64,000 nt of DNA from Phyllostachys edulis (GCA_036346405.1 CM070548.1:87503333-87567332); one strand, 5' to 3'. Positions 22,910 to 37,400 are shown, counted from the stretch's first letter. Translations and numbers: made by a program. Notes: a model not told the origin generated them from the sequence alone.

Positions 22910-23785
22910 CAATACGAGATTCCCCAAATCAACACCTATTTCAGTTCCCACAATTGTTGGTTCATTGCAGCAGTTGGGCAAGACAGCCAGAGGCGGACCT
23001 AACGCGGACCAAAAATATTGGAAAATTAACTTCTATTAGTACTCCACCACGCAACAAACTGCATGATTGGAGTATCCATCCCAGAAAGAGATGTTTGGAT
23101 GAGATTGCTTACAGACTTACAGTCGCAACAAAGAAAAGATCCCCCGCGAGCATGTTGACGGGGGATCTCCGGCTGGAGCTCACCGTGCCGGTCGCCAGAG
23201 AAGGGGGACAGGGCCAGATCTAGCGAACGGTGGAAACGAAGGAAGGAGAGAAGAGGCGGAGAAGAGCTCATCGCGCCGGCCGCCGGAGAAGGGGGACCCG
23301 GTCTGGCGAACGGTGGAAACAAAGAGAAGAGGCGGACGAACAAGAAAGAAGAGAATTGGTGGCATGCTGTTGTTGAAGAGAAGAGGCGGACGAAGAAGAA
23401 AGAAGCAGAGTAGTAGATTAGTGGCATGCACAAACAAGAAATAAGAGAATTGGAAAAAAGATGCACGAACATGGATGAAAAATAAAATCGAACAGTGTGA
23501 AAGGAATGCCAAGAAAAGAAAGGGGAAGAGAAAAGCAACGAGGAGGGAACCCACCTTAATCACTACCTAAATCGGATCCGTCGCCGTTGTCCCAAACCCT
23601 AGCCCTAGGTGTACATCGAATTTGGGGAGCTGGGTGGCCTAAGGAGCATAAATGGATGGAGGGACACTTGGGAGGCGTGCTCAAGGTGCGGAAGAGGGTC
23701 TATCTTGCTCGCCGGAGGAGGTAGACGAATCGGGGATTTTGGGAAGTTCCCAGTGGAATCGGAGGAGGTGATGTCTACAGTCTAC
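22910..23785 (-). other. Probable 5' leader and promoter of the minus-strand hypothetical gene
   Basis: Reading the minus strand from about 23785, the sequence is a C- and T-rich, exon-like stretch ending near GGATCCGATTTAG|GTAGTG. A pyrimidine-rich intron-like segment follows, down to about 22990. Long minus-strand frames at 23026-23563 are Phe-, Ser- and Leu-rich artefacts of this pyrimidine bias. MULE-2 begins only about 40 bp beyond this leader. Confidence 0.4.
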
Positions 23786-23825
23786 TCAGTATATTGACTA
23801 GTGGCAGACAGCAGTCGTGGGTATG

Positions 23826-24035
23826 GAAATTTTTTTGGCTGTTTCGGCGCATTTTCGCCAGTATTTACTATAACGACTGTCTTCGTTTTTTTTTATTATA
23901 CAAAAATGACTCACGTCGCACGGCCACCATATAATAGGCTCTCCTCGTCCGCCACGTTGCGCCTACCGTACGGTCACTATGCGGTGGCCACCTCTATATC
24001 ATCACCTACCGCATGACCACCGTGCAGTGGTCTTC
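23826..24035 (+). repeat. MULE-2 left terminal inverted repeat
   Basis: It pairs with the reverse complement of about 46215-46384. The outer 80 bases match closely. Matches continue inward at CCTACCGCATG and CCACCGTGCAGTGG (24008-24034), which reappear inverted near 46225-46260. Confidence 0.8.
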
Positions 24036-24388
24036 CCGTGCTCGCCGCGTGGTGTCCCCTCCGCACGGCCTCCCGCCACGTGCCCTCCCCTCCCCTCCCT
24101 CCCGCTCGGCCCTCCCTCCCGCCAGCCACCCCCTCCCGCCACGTGCCCAAAAAATCGGTCCGGTTTTCTCAAGAAACAAAAAACCGTCGGTTTTCAGACA
24201 CTTTTGCGCATGTCGTTTGCACGAGGCTTTGAAGCCAGACTCCTCCCGACACAGCCAAACCTTCCTGTCACATCCATCACTGATGTTGCCTTATTCCCTG
24301 TCGTTGTCACTTCACATCGCTGTCTCATGCATGCATGCGAAATTTAATTAGTGCGTGCGCGCGGGGAAAGATTCCCTCCCGCAGCAGC

Positions 24389-24395
24389 TATAAAT
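24389..24395 (+). promoter_or_regulatory. TATA box of the MULE-2 PMD gene
   Basis: GCAGCTATAAATTAGAG is followed by a GC-to-CT-rich leader. A long AT-rich intron-like stretch then reaches to TTGTTGCAAG at 25984, just before the PMD start codon at 25987. The promoter assignment is inference from position. Confidence 0.45.
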
Positions 24396-24599
24396 TAGAG
24401 AGCGAGCGAGCGCGATTTCATTCCACAGTCGCTCTTTCGCTCACTCTCTTGCTCTGTCGATTATATTTTCGAGGACATTTCAGCGTTATTAACCGAGCAT
24501 TCGCATGTAATTTGTATCTCCGTCGTTTTTTCGTCATTCGTAAATTCTTTAATAACCGCGTACTTGAGTAGTTGTATTTTTCTAGGCGCACCTATTATA

Positions 24600-25980
24600 G
24601 GCGTTCTGAAATTTTCATAGGAAACTCTGTTTGACTTTATTAGTCACATTTAATTAGCCACAGTTGAACTAATGTTACGTAATTAATTAGTTTTAATTCT
24701 TGAGGCCCTGTTAATTAGTTACAAAATAATTAGTCGTAATGAACAGTGTATGCAAACACAAAACTACATTGCAAAGAGTGGTGCCATTATTTTATAGTGG
24801 ATGCGTACTTAGATAGTTGCAATTTTGCAGGTATTTACTTAGTTTGATATTGTTAGTCCCATGTAACTAGCAATTTGATATTTTCGTAGGAAAATCTTTT
24901 TGACCTTAGGAATCCCATTTAATTAGCGTTCTGAAAATTATTGTAATTATTGCATAATCTAGTATTTCAATGGTGGCACACACTTCATACTTAGATTAGT
25001 ACGAACCCTTGGATGAGGCTTTTTTAAATTTAATTTATAGAATTGATTAGTGGTTACATCACGTGAATTTGGTTGCAGATGTATGCAAGATGTTTGTTAA
25101 TTGCTAGAGCCCTGCATAATATTAAATGATTGGTTTAATCTTAAAATTGTAGTTAGGGTCATTTAGAAAATAAAACAAATCTTGAGCTAAGGAGTTGAAC
25201 TACCTGTAGCTTGAATTGTTTGTATGGTCATTCTAGCTATCATGTTGATGGTACAATGTAGAAGTGACAACTGGGACTAGAATATAAGATTGTAGGGTTT
25301 AAGTATTACAGAACCTTAATTAGTCTAACTTTAGGTGCAAACATTTCTTCCTGCGCCATATCTTCATCAACAACTGGATAAGCCAAACAGGACAAGGCTT
25401 GTAGGACATGTTGTTTAGCAATATAAATTAGTTAGAGGCATAGCACATGTTTGGTTAGCGACCACAGCTTGCCAAAACTAGTTCGATCGCACTCACTTTG
25501 TCCATGGCCTAACTATGTTGTCTCATTCATGAAATGTTTTATGCTTAGCTAATGTTTCATCGAGTGCATCATCAACGGTATCTAAATTATCTAGACGTCT
25601 GAAAGAATTATGTTGTTGTTTGACATGTTCTAAGGCTAAGCTATACATTTAGTAAATTATTGGAACAATATGTGCATGTTTTTTTAATTGTCAGTATGTA
25701 ACACAGATTATTTTGCTGCAGAAATTAGTTTTAGCCCTAATTAATTTAGTCATAACTAATTAAGTCATGTTTAAATAGTCGTATTTAATTTTGTACTAGT
25801 AAATTAGTGTACATTAATTTGTAGTGTTCATTTGGTCGTAATTTTTAACTTGCAGTATTTTATTGTCATTATCAATTTTGCACTAGTAAATTATTGTACA
25901 TTTGGTCCTAATTTTTAATTTGCCGTATTTTATAGTCATTACCAACCTTCTCACTAATATTCCCTCTATTCCATTTGTTG
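24600..25980 (+). other. AT-rich 5' intron-like region of the MULE-2 PMD gene
   Basis: This is low-GC sequence full of TAATTAG and TTAATTAG words, without reading frames of interest. It ends in a pyrimidine-poor but usable acceptor, TTGCAAG. No other feature was recognised. Confidence 0.4.
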
Positions 25981-26655
25981 CAAGCTATGTCCCTACTAGC
26001 GCTTCTGAAACACTTCTATGATGAGAACCATCGGTGCAAGCTGTGGATCGTCGGTGACACGGATGGCCATCCGCCCCTATTACTTCGGTCGTGTAACGCC
26101 CCGACCAGGAGGTCTCCAGACTTAGCTGCAACAGGACCCAGGAGGTCTTGTCACGGCCAAACCAGGAGGTCTCCAAGTCTGGCCGCAACCGGGCCCAAGA
26201 GGACCCAGACACGATTGGACCTGGGAGATCCCCAAGACCACCCGGGAGGTCCTTTAAGAACACCCGGAGGTCCGAAGGTGGGTGTGGGACATGGGGTGAT
26301 TCCAAGTGCCACGACCTGTCTCAGGGGAGGTCAAGAGACCAAGCCCAAGGAGGTCGTGAGACTTGGCATGACTCTTAAGTCCTCTGTGCAAACCGAACTA
26401 GTCCTAAGGATCAGTGGCTAGCTCGCATAGCATACAACAGTGGTAACAAACATCTAACGAGTACTTTATTAATAACAAAGGAGTTGATTACAAGAGGGCT
26501 TACAAGCCAGCAAACAAAATATAGCAGAAGGTAAAACAAGCAGGCCACCCAATACACCACAGGTAATCGGCTGGAGGGCGTATCCTAGTCGACCAGGACC
26601 TCTTGGTCCTCTGCGCAGACCACCCCAAGCTCTCCTCCCCTGCTAAAAACAGCAT

Positions 26656-27397
26656 TGACGAGGATATAATAATCCTCATTTTATCTTTTATCTATAATTC
26701 TTATTATAGGTAAATATGACGTCATATGGTCCCTGAGTATACCCCTTAAATGTTATAAGGGAAGAGCCTCTGGGTGGTCATAAGTTCTTCTACGACCACC
26801 CCCATAGTCGTAAGTTATGCTAGGACTACCCCATAGTCGTAAGTCTTGCTACGACTACCTCATAGTCGAGGTTCTTCTACGACTAGGTCACCATCGACCA
26901 CCTTATGATCAATTAAACTGCGGACAAGTGGGCCCAATTGATTAAGGGATTCAAAGATCATCATCTGTTGTTACTCGCCAAGTAATAGCACGTAATGCTC
27001 CATTATCTCGGTATATAGTTTGTTAGGCAACGTGGATGAGTTAATCGCGGTGATTACTACCAACGTCTTGAATTCTGAGGATGTGATGAGGCGCCGCTTC
27101 ACTGGAAGCCGCCGCTCCTTCACGTACTATATAAAGGCGCAATCGAGAGAAGGAAAGGGCGGATCGAATCGGGCCATCGGGAAGACAAGCACTATCATCT
27201 GTAATAGTCTTAGTTTTTCCCCTGGTTGTTCAGAATACACTCAATACCATACACACATAGGGGTAGGGTTATTATTCTCTCCGGAGAAGGCTGAACACAT
27301 ATAAAAATCCCCGTGTCAATCTCTCTGCGTGATTTCATTCTAGGAGACCCCCCGAATCAAATAATCTTTACGTAAGTTCGGTTCTAAAATACCGATA
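26656..27397 (+). repeat. 5' LTR of the Tat element
   Basis: It is near-identical to 38887-39624, with scattered indels (for example GGGTGGTCATAAG against GGGTGGTGCGTAAG). It contains an array of ATAGTCGTAAG...CTACGACTA hairpin units, a TATATAAAG box near 27128 and the end GTTCTAAAATACCGATA. Confidence 0.92.
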
Positions 27398-27398
27398 G

Positions 27399-27417
27399 TT
27401 GGCGCCGTCCGTGGGGA
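27399..27417 (+). other. Primer-binding site of the Tat element
   Basis: TTGGCGCCGTCCGTGGGGA begins two bases after the LTR. The TGGCGCC start is common to plant gypsy elements. I did not assign the tRNA. The element in PRK intron 3 has a related site at 57284. Confidence 0.7.
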
Positions 27418-28749
27418 TCTTCGGTAATCTCTTGTCAACATACTCTTTGTTTTCCAAATCTCATGCACTCATGGCGGAGAATGGAGCGAGAAGAAGCTGG
27501 TTCGACTTGGCGGTCTGTGACGTCGACATGGATGTCGGTTTCGATTCTGGCAGTGATGACTCATCAATGGTACTGCTTGCCTCCGTGATCTTCCCGCAGA
27601 TCCAGGAGACAATGCCGCTGATGGAATTGAGGAGGGATCTATATCCCCCACAACAGTACGTCCAAGAGAGGAATCTACCCTCTCAAAGGACAAGGGTCAA
27701 TATGACTAGGACCACACCCAGGCGGACTCACAACACGACGAGGGTTTTACCTCGAAATGTTCGAGTCCCCCTAAGGCGGTCCGACTTGGTGAGGCAAGTT
27801 TTGAAAGCCACAATTCCAGGACTTCACCAGCATCTGGTGATTCTCTCTCTCCGGATGATGCCAGAGAGAGCGGGATCAAGCATGCTTTTCACGCAAATTC
27901 GACCATCTCTCCGCAGATCCCCTGCCGACGGAGGCGGTTATAACCCGAGTTCCCTACGGAGGATTACTCCAAGTCGCCAGATGGTGTCTTTCGACTACTC
28001 CTCAGCGGGGAGGCCTCGGCGCAAGTGAGAATCATCAGCAGGAGGTCTTAGTCCTTCCCTCGGATCAAGGTCACTCTCCTAGAAACCGAGATGGAGGCGC
28101 TCCCGAAGATCATGCACTACCCCTCATGGCGATGGCAAGAACACCACCGATGGCGGACACGACCAACACCTTCATGAGCGAAGGAAATCCTCGACATACT
28201 CGCACTTCATTAAGGCAGTCTCAAGAGTCTGACAGGGAAGATCTTGAAGCTACTCGACGAAGGAATATTGCGGCCCAGAAGAGTTTACCTGGGCGCATTC
28301 AATATCGGTCAGAGGAAGCTCAAGAACTCCAACACATCAGTGATTTGCTCGAGAATCCAACTCGAGAGCTCGCTCGGCCGAGTCACGACCTCTTCGTTGA
28401 GGAGATCGCACAAAGGCTTCGATCTCGATGGAAAAATTTGGAAGCACCTCATCATTCAGAAATCATCATTCTTGACTACCGATCGAAATCGTATCACCAT
28501 CGACTTCTTCGATCGACTACTCAAGAAAATGTCTTTCGATCGATCATATCACCACAAAGAGGTGATCGCTCACCATACCGAGCATGGGAATCTGCTGAGA
28601 GCGGATGAACTACGAGGAGTATTCCCCTCGTAGGGCCGAGACCTATTACAGGTTAGGTCAACCTATTACTGGGTATCGTCGAGTACGACCACCTGATGAT
28701 AGCAATCCTTCTTTTCTACAAAGGAGGCGTCAAGAAGTTATTATTGGAT

Positions 28750-31700
28750 GTCGGGCATTCTCGCTTTGATCTTGAGCCGTTATTTGGCCACCTCGCTTTC
28801 GACCGGTGAACATGGAGAAATTTGATGGATCCCAAAATCCTATCGAATTTCTTCAAATCTACAACAATTGTCCGGCGGCGGGAGGAGGAGAACATGTGAT
28901 GGCAAATTACCTTCCAAGCTGTGCTCGAAGGGTGCGCTTTCGATCGTGGTTATTGAACCAACCACTCGAGTCGATTCATTCTTAGCAACACCTCTGCGAT
29001 CTTCTCTTGGCAAACTTTCAAGGCACTTACAATGCATACAGGAAGGAGGACGACTTGCCGGATGAGACAGAGCGACAACGAGACCTTGCGCCAATTCATC
29101 AAGCGCTTTAGTCAGTTCGTAATTCAATTAGGAAGTTTCGATTCATCGTCATCGGGGCTTTCAAGCAAGGAGTCCATGATGAAGAATAACGAAGATATTG
29201 CTTTAAATCCGCCTACCATCCTTCGAGCTCTTTGAGATGGTCGATCGATATCGACTACCTCGAGGCGATCGAGTGGAACAACACAATCGATCGAGAAAAC
29301 AATACCTCTCGAGAGCCAAGGCGATATTGGTAAGAAGAAAGATAAGAAAGCAAAAAGTCCAAGAACAAGGCGAAGGGTCAAAAACTCCAAGCAGCCAGTT
29401 CAAGGAGGTTTTGGTTGTGAATGATAAAGAGCCACGCACCTCAAGCCACAATCCGACCGAGGCAAAAGTAAGCGCCCGATCGGAAAAATAATAAACCTAG
29501 GTGGTGTCCTTTCCATAAAAAGGAAGGACATGACCTCAATAGCTAGGATCTTTCAGAAAGCTTGAAGACTACTACAGCGACAAGGACCACTTCCTACTCT
29601 CGGCGGGTAGGACAAATGAGTGGTCATAAGACTTGAGATGACGAGGAGGAGATCTTGGTTCCAAGATCCATAACACACCGTCGAGCACATCTATGGAGGA
29701 TCATCGGCATACGAATCAAAGCGACAGCTTAAAGCTGCTGAACGTGAGCTCGGTATCCGATCGTGGTCGAACCCACCATCAACAATTGTCGAGTCAATCG
29801 AGTTTTGGTTGATGGTGGCGACTCGATAAATATTTTATTTACGAGTGCCGGACGAAATGCAAGTACCCAGGACTAAGGTAAGACCGGTACGATACTCTTT
29901 CCATGGAATCGTCTGGGATCTTGACCAAACCAATTGGCCAAGTTTCTCTTCCTTTAACATTTGGTTCACCAAGTAATTTGGAGACGAGAAAATCTCCTTT
30001 GATGTGGTCGATTTCGATACGGCATATAACGCCATACTCGGACGACCAACTTTGGCAAAATTTCTAATGGCTACTCATTATGGATATCAATGTATCAAGA
30101 TGCCAGGTCCCAAAGGAGTAATCACAATTCATTGTGACAAGAAGATGGCGCATACCTGCGATCAGTCGATCCCTCGAGATGGTTGGACAAATACCATTTC
30201 GAGAAGAAAATCGACCTTCGACTAGCAAGTCGAAGCCTAAAAAGCTACACCAAAGCCGAACGACAAGGTCAAAGAGGTTCCTCGGGCCAGGGAGCCCTCG
30301 AAGGCTGATTCGCGATTGGGAAACTTCCGACCCCAAATAGGAAGGCGCCCTCATCGCCTTCCTCCGAGCTAACGCAGATGTCTTCGCGTGGCAAGCATCC
30401 GACATGCCGGAGTCCCAGGGAGGTGATCGAGCACAAAGCTAGCTTTACTACCGACAAAGTACCGTAAAACAAAAATTACGGAGATTTGCCCCGATCGACG
30501 AGATGCTATTAAATCGAATTGGATAAGCTACTTAAAGCGGGCTTTATAAGAGGTCAACCACCAGTGGTTGGCTAACCTGTAATGGTTAGAAAGTCAAGCG
30601 GCAAATGGCGTATGTGCGAGACTTTCTTGATCTTAATAAAGCTTGTCCAAAAGAGATTTTCCTTTACCTCGTATCGATCGGTTGGTTGATTCTCTGCAGG
30701 TTGTGAAATGTTAAGTTTTTAGATGCATATTCGGATACCACCGGATCAATATGTGTCTAGGCGATGAAGAAAAAGCGCATTTATTACACCATTTGGTATA
30801 TTTTGCTATGTCAAAATGCCATTTGGTATAGAAAATGCGGTAGCTTTTTTCAACGCTTGATGCAAGCAACTTTTTCATCTCAATTAGGCCGAAATCTAGA
30901 TGCCTATGTTGATGATCTAGTTGTTAAAAGCATCAAGAGACTTAATCATATTACTGACCTGCAAGAAACATTCGACAACCTCAGAAAAAATCGCTTAAAA
31001 CTCAATCCTGAGAAGTGTGTGTTGGAATCTCTTGAGAAAATTGCTTGGATTCTTAGTATCTATACGAGGAATCGAAGCAAATCCGGAAAAGATAATGGCC
31101 ATTCTCCAAATGCGCCCTCCAACCACAAGGAAAGAAGTCCAGAAACTCACGGGGTGCATGGCGGCTTTAAGTCGTTTCATCGCACGACTAGGAGAAAAGG
31201 GATATCTTTCTTTAAACTTCTTAGGAAACACGAAGGTTTTGAGTGGTCGAAAGAGGCAAACGCGCCTTTGAGGATGTCAAGAGGTACCTTCTGAGTGCTC
31301 CTATTCTGGTCTCTCCGAGACCAGAAGAAACACTCTTAATTTACCTAGCTGCCACGCCACAGGCAGTAAGCGCAGTACTAGTCGTAGAACGTGAAAACAT
31401 ACAACGACCGGTTTACTACGTAAGTGAAGTTTTACGGGCCTAAGGGCGTTACCCTCAGTCCAAAAGCTTCTATATGCCCTCCTCAAGTCTTCGAGAAGCT
31501 GCGGCATTATTTTCAGCGCACAAAATAGTTTGTCTTGCCGTCGAGTTTCTCTTGGGAGCGATCCTCGAGAATAGGGAAGCAATGGGGCGCATGGCAAAAT
31601 GGTCGGTCGAACTTGGGGAGTTTGACATCCATTTCGTGTCGAACGGTAGTTAAATCCCAGATCTTGGCGGACTTTGTCGTTGAATGGACAAATCTGAACA

Positions 31701-33404
31701 TTCGGGATCCCGATCGATTCCACGACCGATGGACGATGTACTTTGATGGGTCGCTTACTTTAAGTGGCTCTGGGTGGGGTGGTCTGGTATCTCCTCTAGG
31801 AGAGACCTTAAAGTATGCCATACAATTAAACTTTCGGACCACTAACAACGTGGCGAGAATCTGAAGGTTTGCTAGGCGGCATCGAAAGCGTGGCGCTCTC
31901 GATTCGCCGACTACTCGTGAGAGGAGACTCTCAACTAGTCGTGAATCAAGTCGGGAAAAAGTACCGGTGCTCTAACCCGAGCAATGTCTCGGTGCTTATC
32001 GGAAGTCGTAAGCTAGAAAAGCATTTTTAGGTTTGAGGCACAATTCATCCCTCAAAGGATAATTTCCTCATGAGACCATCTTGCTCGAATAGCTTCTTCG
32101 ATGGCTCAAGTACCAAAAGGAGTCTTCTTGGAACAACTCTAGAAGTCGTCTCGGTCAACGAACCAAAGACACCTCCTATTGAGACTGACCTCTCTAGAAT
32201 ACGAGGATACATGGATGGCACCTATCTATGAATATCTTGAAGGGTTACGACGAAGGCGATCTCGAGGCGGATCGCTTATCGAAAAGCCAAAATGTATACT
32301 TTGGTGAAGGAGTCCTCTATAAGCGAGGTACTCAAGGGGTGCTCATGCGATGCATTCATGAGCGAAGGATTAACACTCCTTCACGACATACATGGTGGCA
32401 TCTGTGGAAATCATGCTTCCTCTGAGCGGCTGGTCGGTAAGGCCTTTCGATAAGGTTTTCGCCAATGACCCTTACGATGCTAAAGAGTTGGTTAAAAAGT
32501 GTGTCGATGCGGTTTCATAGCGAGCAAATACACCAACCGGCTCGGGCATTACAAACAATACCTCTATCTTGGCCTTTTGCGACTGGGGTCTCGATATCCT
32601 AGGACCGTTCCCCAAAGCTCGGGGAGGTTTGAGTTCCTTTTGTGGCTATTGATCGTTCACAAAATGGATTGAAGCCGAACTGTGGATAGGATAACAACGA
32701 AGCGGCAAAAGCGGTTTATGATGAGATGCATAATTACTCGATTTGGAGTACCGAGTCGAATAATTACGAGATAATGGTAAGCAATTTTGGCATAAAATTT
32801 GAGGAATTTTATGACGAGTTGGGTACCAAGTTGTGTTATGCTTATGTGGCCTGTCCCCAAAGTAATGGGGCGGTCGAGCGTGCAAACGACCAAATAATGA
32901 GAGGAATTAAGACTCGAGTCTTGACCGACTCATCAAGCGCTCGGGGCTTGGGTACAAGAGTTACCCTCCGTATTATGGGCGGTTAAATGCGACTACCGGT
33001 CGAGCTCTGGTGAAACACCATTTTTCTAGTCTTGAATGAAGCCATGCTTCCTCGGAACTAAAGATAAGGTCAACACAGTGAAACTTTCAAAGACTCCAAC
33101 CAGGAACAACTTGGCGGATGATATTAATCTACTTGAGGAAAGGAGAAACCAGGCCTTAATCCGTTCAGCAGTCTACCAACAAGCCCTACGCAGATACTAC
33201 GATCGTAAGGTCCAACCTCGCAGCCTTGGTGTAGGTGACTTGGTATTGAGGCTCTGCCAATCCAAGTCTAATCGGAACAAACTTTCTCCCAAGTGGGAAG
33301 GTCCTTACACAGTGGTCGAAGTTACTCGTCCAATTCGATGCGGTTGGCAATGGAAGATGGCGGAGTTCTCTCGAATTCTTGGAACATCGACCCGATTCAC
33401 ATAA
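28750..33404 (+). pseudogene. Decayed gag-pol polyprotein of the Tat element
   Basis: Parts are recognisable in several frames. A gag core lies near 28800-29200 (MEKFDGSQNPIEFLQIY). Aspartic protease-like sequence lies near 29790-30170 (VLVDGGDS, then a FDTAYNAILGRPTLAKF stretch). Reverse transcriptase lies near 30480-31150, with AYVDDLVVKS at about 30902. RNase H and connection sequence lies near 31240-31880 (PVYYVSEVL). Integrase lies near 32230-33400, with GVPSRIIT near 32740 and a GPY module (WEGPYTVVEV) near 33295. Many stops and frameshifts exclude function. The 27400-28600 leader region is open in places but unrecognised. Confidence 0.82.
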
Positions 33405-34439
33405 GTTTTATGTGTAACCAATCATTGGACAATAAAGACTCGGGTTTTCTCTACCTCTATTGTCTTACTTTTGAGTAGTGCTTTCATAATCTTTCGACTA
33501 TATTCCAAACACCGATTTCCTTTACATTTGGTGAAAGGCGAGTAACATCACCTAGTCGAAGCCTCTCCTCTCTGCATGTGGTCACCGCCCACTAGAAGGA
33601 GCTTCCTAGTATTGACTCGTTACTCACTTTTGCCGCCAACACAAAACACGGGTTCTATTTAGTGAAATATTTTTTGAAAGCCTACTCCTTTCACCTTAGA
33701 TTATTTCTTGAGTTCTTTTGAAAAATATTCTAAGCGAGTGCACTTTTAGATTTATTAATTTGCCTTTGGTGTATTCGATTCGTCTCGACTAAGTCGGAGG
33801 AAGAAACACATCTAGTCGAAGTCTCTCCTCTCTGCACGTGGTCACGCCCACTAGAAGAACTTCCTAGCATCGTTCGATTTCCTACTCTTGATACCGGGGT
33901 GACAGACTTATCGAGTCCTCCAAAGAAGGGCGTAACGAATTTTTGAAGTCCTCGGATGTTTGTTTAACTCAAGTTGTTGTTCTCGATTTAATTAATCTAG
34001 TCGAGATGGTGACATCACCTAGTCGAAGACTTTCCTCTCTGCGTGGTCACGCCCCACTAGAAGGAACTTCCTAGTGTCGATTCGTTACTACTTTTTCGAC
34101 CAGTGCATGACAATCATGACCAAAAACTACAAGTTAACCAAACCTCTCTATTTTCAGAAACCCTTTTTAACACTATTTACTTAGTTTGTCTAAACAAACT
34201 AAGCAAATAGTCGGGGGCTAGGATAAAGTTATTAATTTGACTTCATTTCTTAGTCTTTCATTCGTTGATTATCTTTTGAGTTACTAACTACTCGACAAGA
34301 TGATTTGCAGGAAAAAGATGGATTATATAATACATCGACAAAAGCTTGTTTTTCCCACAGGTTTGTTACAAACTACTCTGAAGAGGGAGAGCCCAGTCGC
34401 ATCTCCTCCGAAACCTTCCGGCCAACTGATTGCATTTCT

Positions 34440-37400
34440 TCAATCAGCGACTTGCTTGCTTGAGGCGGTCGAAGTCACCGATTGGTTGAACATTAAGGCT
34501 GGGGTCATGAGCTTTAAGTTTTGCCAATGCATAACTTACTGCAACTTCGACCGCCTCCTTTATCGATTCAGCTTGGTTGGCCTTCAGGGTGGTCATCAGT
34601 TCTTGTAAAGTCCCGACTTGTTCCCCAATTGTACTTACGTGAGCAGCCATCGTATCATCTTGAGGAGCTTTTCCCTCAGTATGTAGCTCACCAAGTACAT
34701 TGTTCAGGAGCGTGACACTGCTTTGAAGATTAATCTTCATTGTCTCCATCTCCTGTTGGGTACGAGTCGAAGCCTCGCGGAGTTGTTTGTTTTCGACCGC
34801 TTGCTCTGAAAAGAATAAGACCGGTCAAACAATAATAAACTTCTAGAGGAAAAACAAAAATAATCACAGGTAAAAGATTTCCTTACCGCTAATCGAGAAT
34901 CAACTTCTTGATTTCTTTCTCATAGGAGGCAACGGTCTCGGCATGCTTCTTCTCCCATGATCTAATGTCCTCCGCATTTGCTTTAGCAATGCGGACAGTC
35001 TCGGCATAAATCATGGTTTTATCCCTGAGCTCATTTTCGACCCTTCCCAGTTCACGGTCCATTTCTAGAAAAGAAATAAGAGTGAAAAAAGGGAAAGAAC
35101 TTCGTAAAAGGCTGCAGTAAAGAGTTACTTACGATTGTAGGGATTTTAACGCGTAATTTCTTCATCTTTCTCTCTCGGAATACGAGAAATCTCGAATGAC
35201 CAAAGTTTTATCTTGGACTTCATTCGGAGCTTTCTCATATCATCTTCTTTTCCTAAAAGAAGTATGATCGAGTAAAGATCAACAACATAAGCAATCTTAA
35301 GTTCAAGACTTCTTGTTTATCCTTTCTCGCACTTTTTCGATTCGAGTAATTAGCTTCTTTAAGCTTCCTCGTGAGAAATTCTACTTTCTCCCATAGCTTT
35401 CTCGACTCCTCTTTTTGATAATCGGCGAGTCGGCGAGTCTTTTTTAAGCTTTTAACTTTGTAAAGGTTAAAAGTGGACATGAACATTATTAAATTGGTTG
35501 TAAGTTCTCCTACAACCATTGATCCGATCGTAAGTTCTTCTACGACTATGGATCTAGTCGTAAGTTCTCCTACGACTAAGCATCCGTCGTAAGCCTTTTA
35601 CGACTAGTACCTAGTCGTGAGTTTTTTCACGACAAACCTGTAAGCACTATATAAGTAGTCAAGTCGAAAAGCGACTATGAAAAATAGTGACTTACCACCT
35701 CTCACTGTTTGCGAGTTCCTCTTTCTGTCGCAACTCTAGAAGTTGTCGGTGATATTCACCGACAAGCGACAATTTGCTCTAGAGCTTTACGCAAAAGGAA
35801 AAGACGATGAAACAAGGGAAGATCACATATATAAGTATTCTTAAATACTTACACTCATAGTTGATCGAGCAAATATCGAGTAAACCCACTCTGGATGCTT
35901 GACTTGTCTACTCTATCGACTGATCCCACCAAACCTTCTCAAGGCGCTCATTGTCAAAAGTGTCCCTCTATTGGGAATGTCTTTGGGATGAGGGACTCGA
36001 TGGCGAGATCTAAAGCGAAGACCCTACTATGGAAGCGGGGCCAAAAGAAATCGAGCGAAGTTGAAGTATTCCTCATCTTGGATTCAAATTACTGACATCT
36101 CCTTGGGTACCGGGAAGGAGGTGCAACAATTTCCTTCCCTTACGGTGGTCGGGTATATCTCCACCTTGGGCGAGAGGCCATGATCGCCTCTGCTTGGTCC
36201 CACGACCACTTCGGTGGTCATGGCAACTATTTCGTGGTTGTAGCCGCTACGAGTGGTTATAGCCTCCACCTCGCTAGATTGTGGCCGCTACCTCGGTGAC
36301 CATAGCTCTGACTTCAATGTTGTGACAACGCCTCGAGAGCCACGACTTCTTCCACCACCCGGGCGAGGATGATCCTTCGACCACTCATTGTCAGCTCTCC
36401 AACATTTGGAGAGGCGGAAATGGGCTTCTCGATAGAAGCCACCTCGGGGATGAAGAAGTCGAGCTAAAACAAACAAAAGGATAGCAAGTCAAATTGTGAA
36501 AAGCAAAAGGTAAATGTTGTTCTTACACTTTAGCTTTGTTTCACATACCTCTGCATCTGGACTTGATCGAAACTTTGAAGCCATCTTCCGATGGAAGGGT
36601 TCTTCGACTTCTTTGCTACGACCACGTGGTCGTAGCTCAAGATGATGGGAATAAGCTCGGCCACGACCACGTCAGTCGTGGATCTTAAACGAGGACCATC
36701 TCTCTGGTCTCTGACTTTCGGAGGGCCAAGATCGGTCTCGACCACTCTAAGAGCAGCCCTACCCTCAGCGGTAGGCTCATTGGATCATGTTGTCCTTCAC
36801 AAAGACATAAATTCCTTCAGTTCTCCTTTTCTAGTTGCTTGACAAAGCTGGAAGTGGCGGCTTGAAAGCTTTCTTGTCATAATAAAAGGTACCTTGGCCT
36901 TGTGGACTTTACGCTGGGAGGTTCTTGACCTCCTCGGTCTCCTCACCGCACCGCTTTAGTCTCGGCCTGCGTGGGCGTCTCCTACCCTTACGGGCCTTGC
37001 GCACAAGAGGTTCTTCATCCTCCTCAACTTCATTGTTTCGACCTCGGCTATTGTTGCGGCGCGCGTCTGCGAGACCTTCTTGAGGACTGGTGAAACAAAG
37101 GAACTTGAGCTCGGTCCTTCCTTGTCGGCGACTCTTGTAAGTCGGCGCTTTTTCGTCGGAGGAGATGAGCCCTTGTCCACTGTCGCCCTAGGCAATGGTC
37201 ACCATTCGACCTCTTAAATGCGTCCGGCGGTTTTCCATGCCTACTTTACGAAAAAAAGCGAAAAAGAAGAATCAATAACCGATCGTAAGTTTTTCTCGAC
37301 CGGTATCTATCAGAAGCTCTTCTCGACATATCACGATCGTAAGATTTTCTCGATCACTACCTAGTCGTAAGTTCTTTCTCGACTATGAAGTCCTAAGGAT

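Noticed and set aside
23026..23563. Minus-strand frames of 127 and 170 residues rich in Phe, Ser and Leu
   Set aside because: They come from pyrimidine-rich leader or intron sequence. There is no domain, and the two overlap in different frames.
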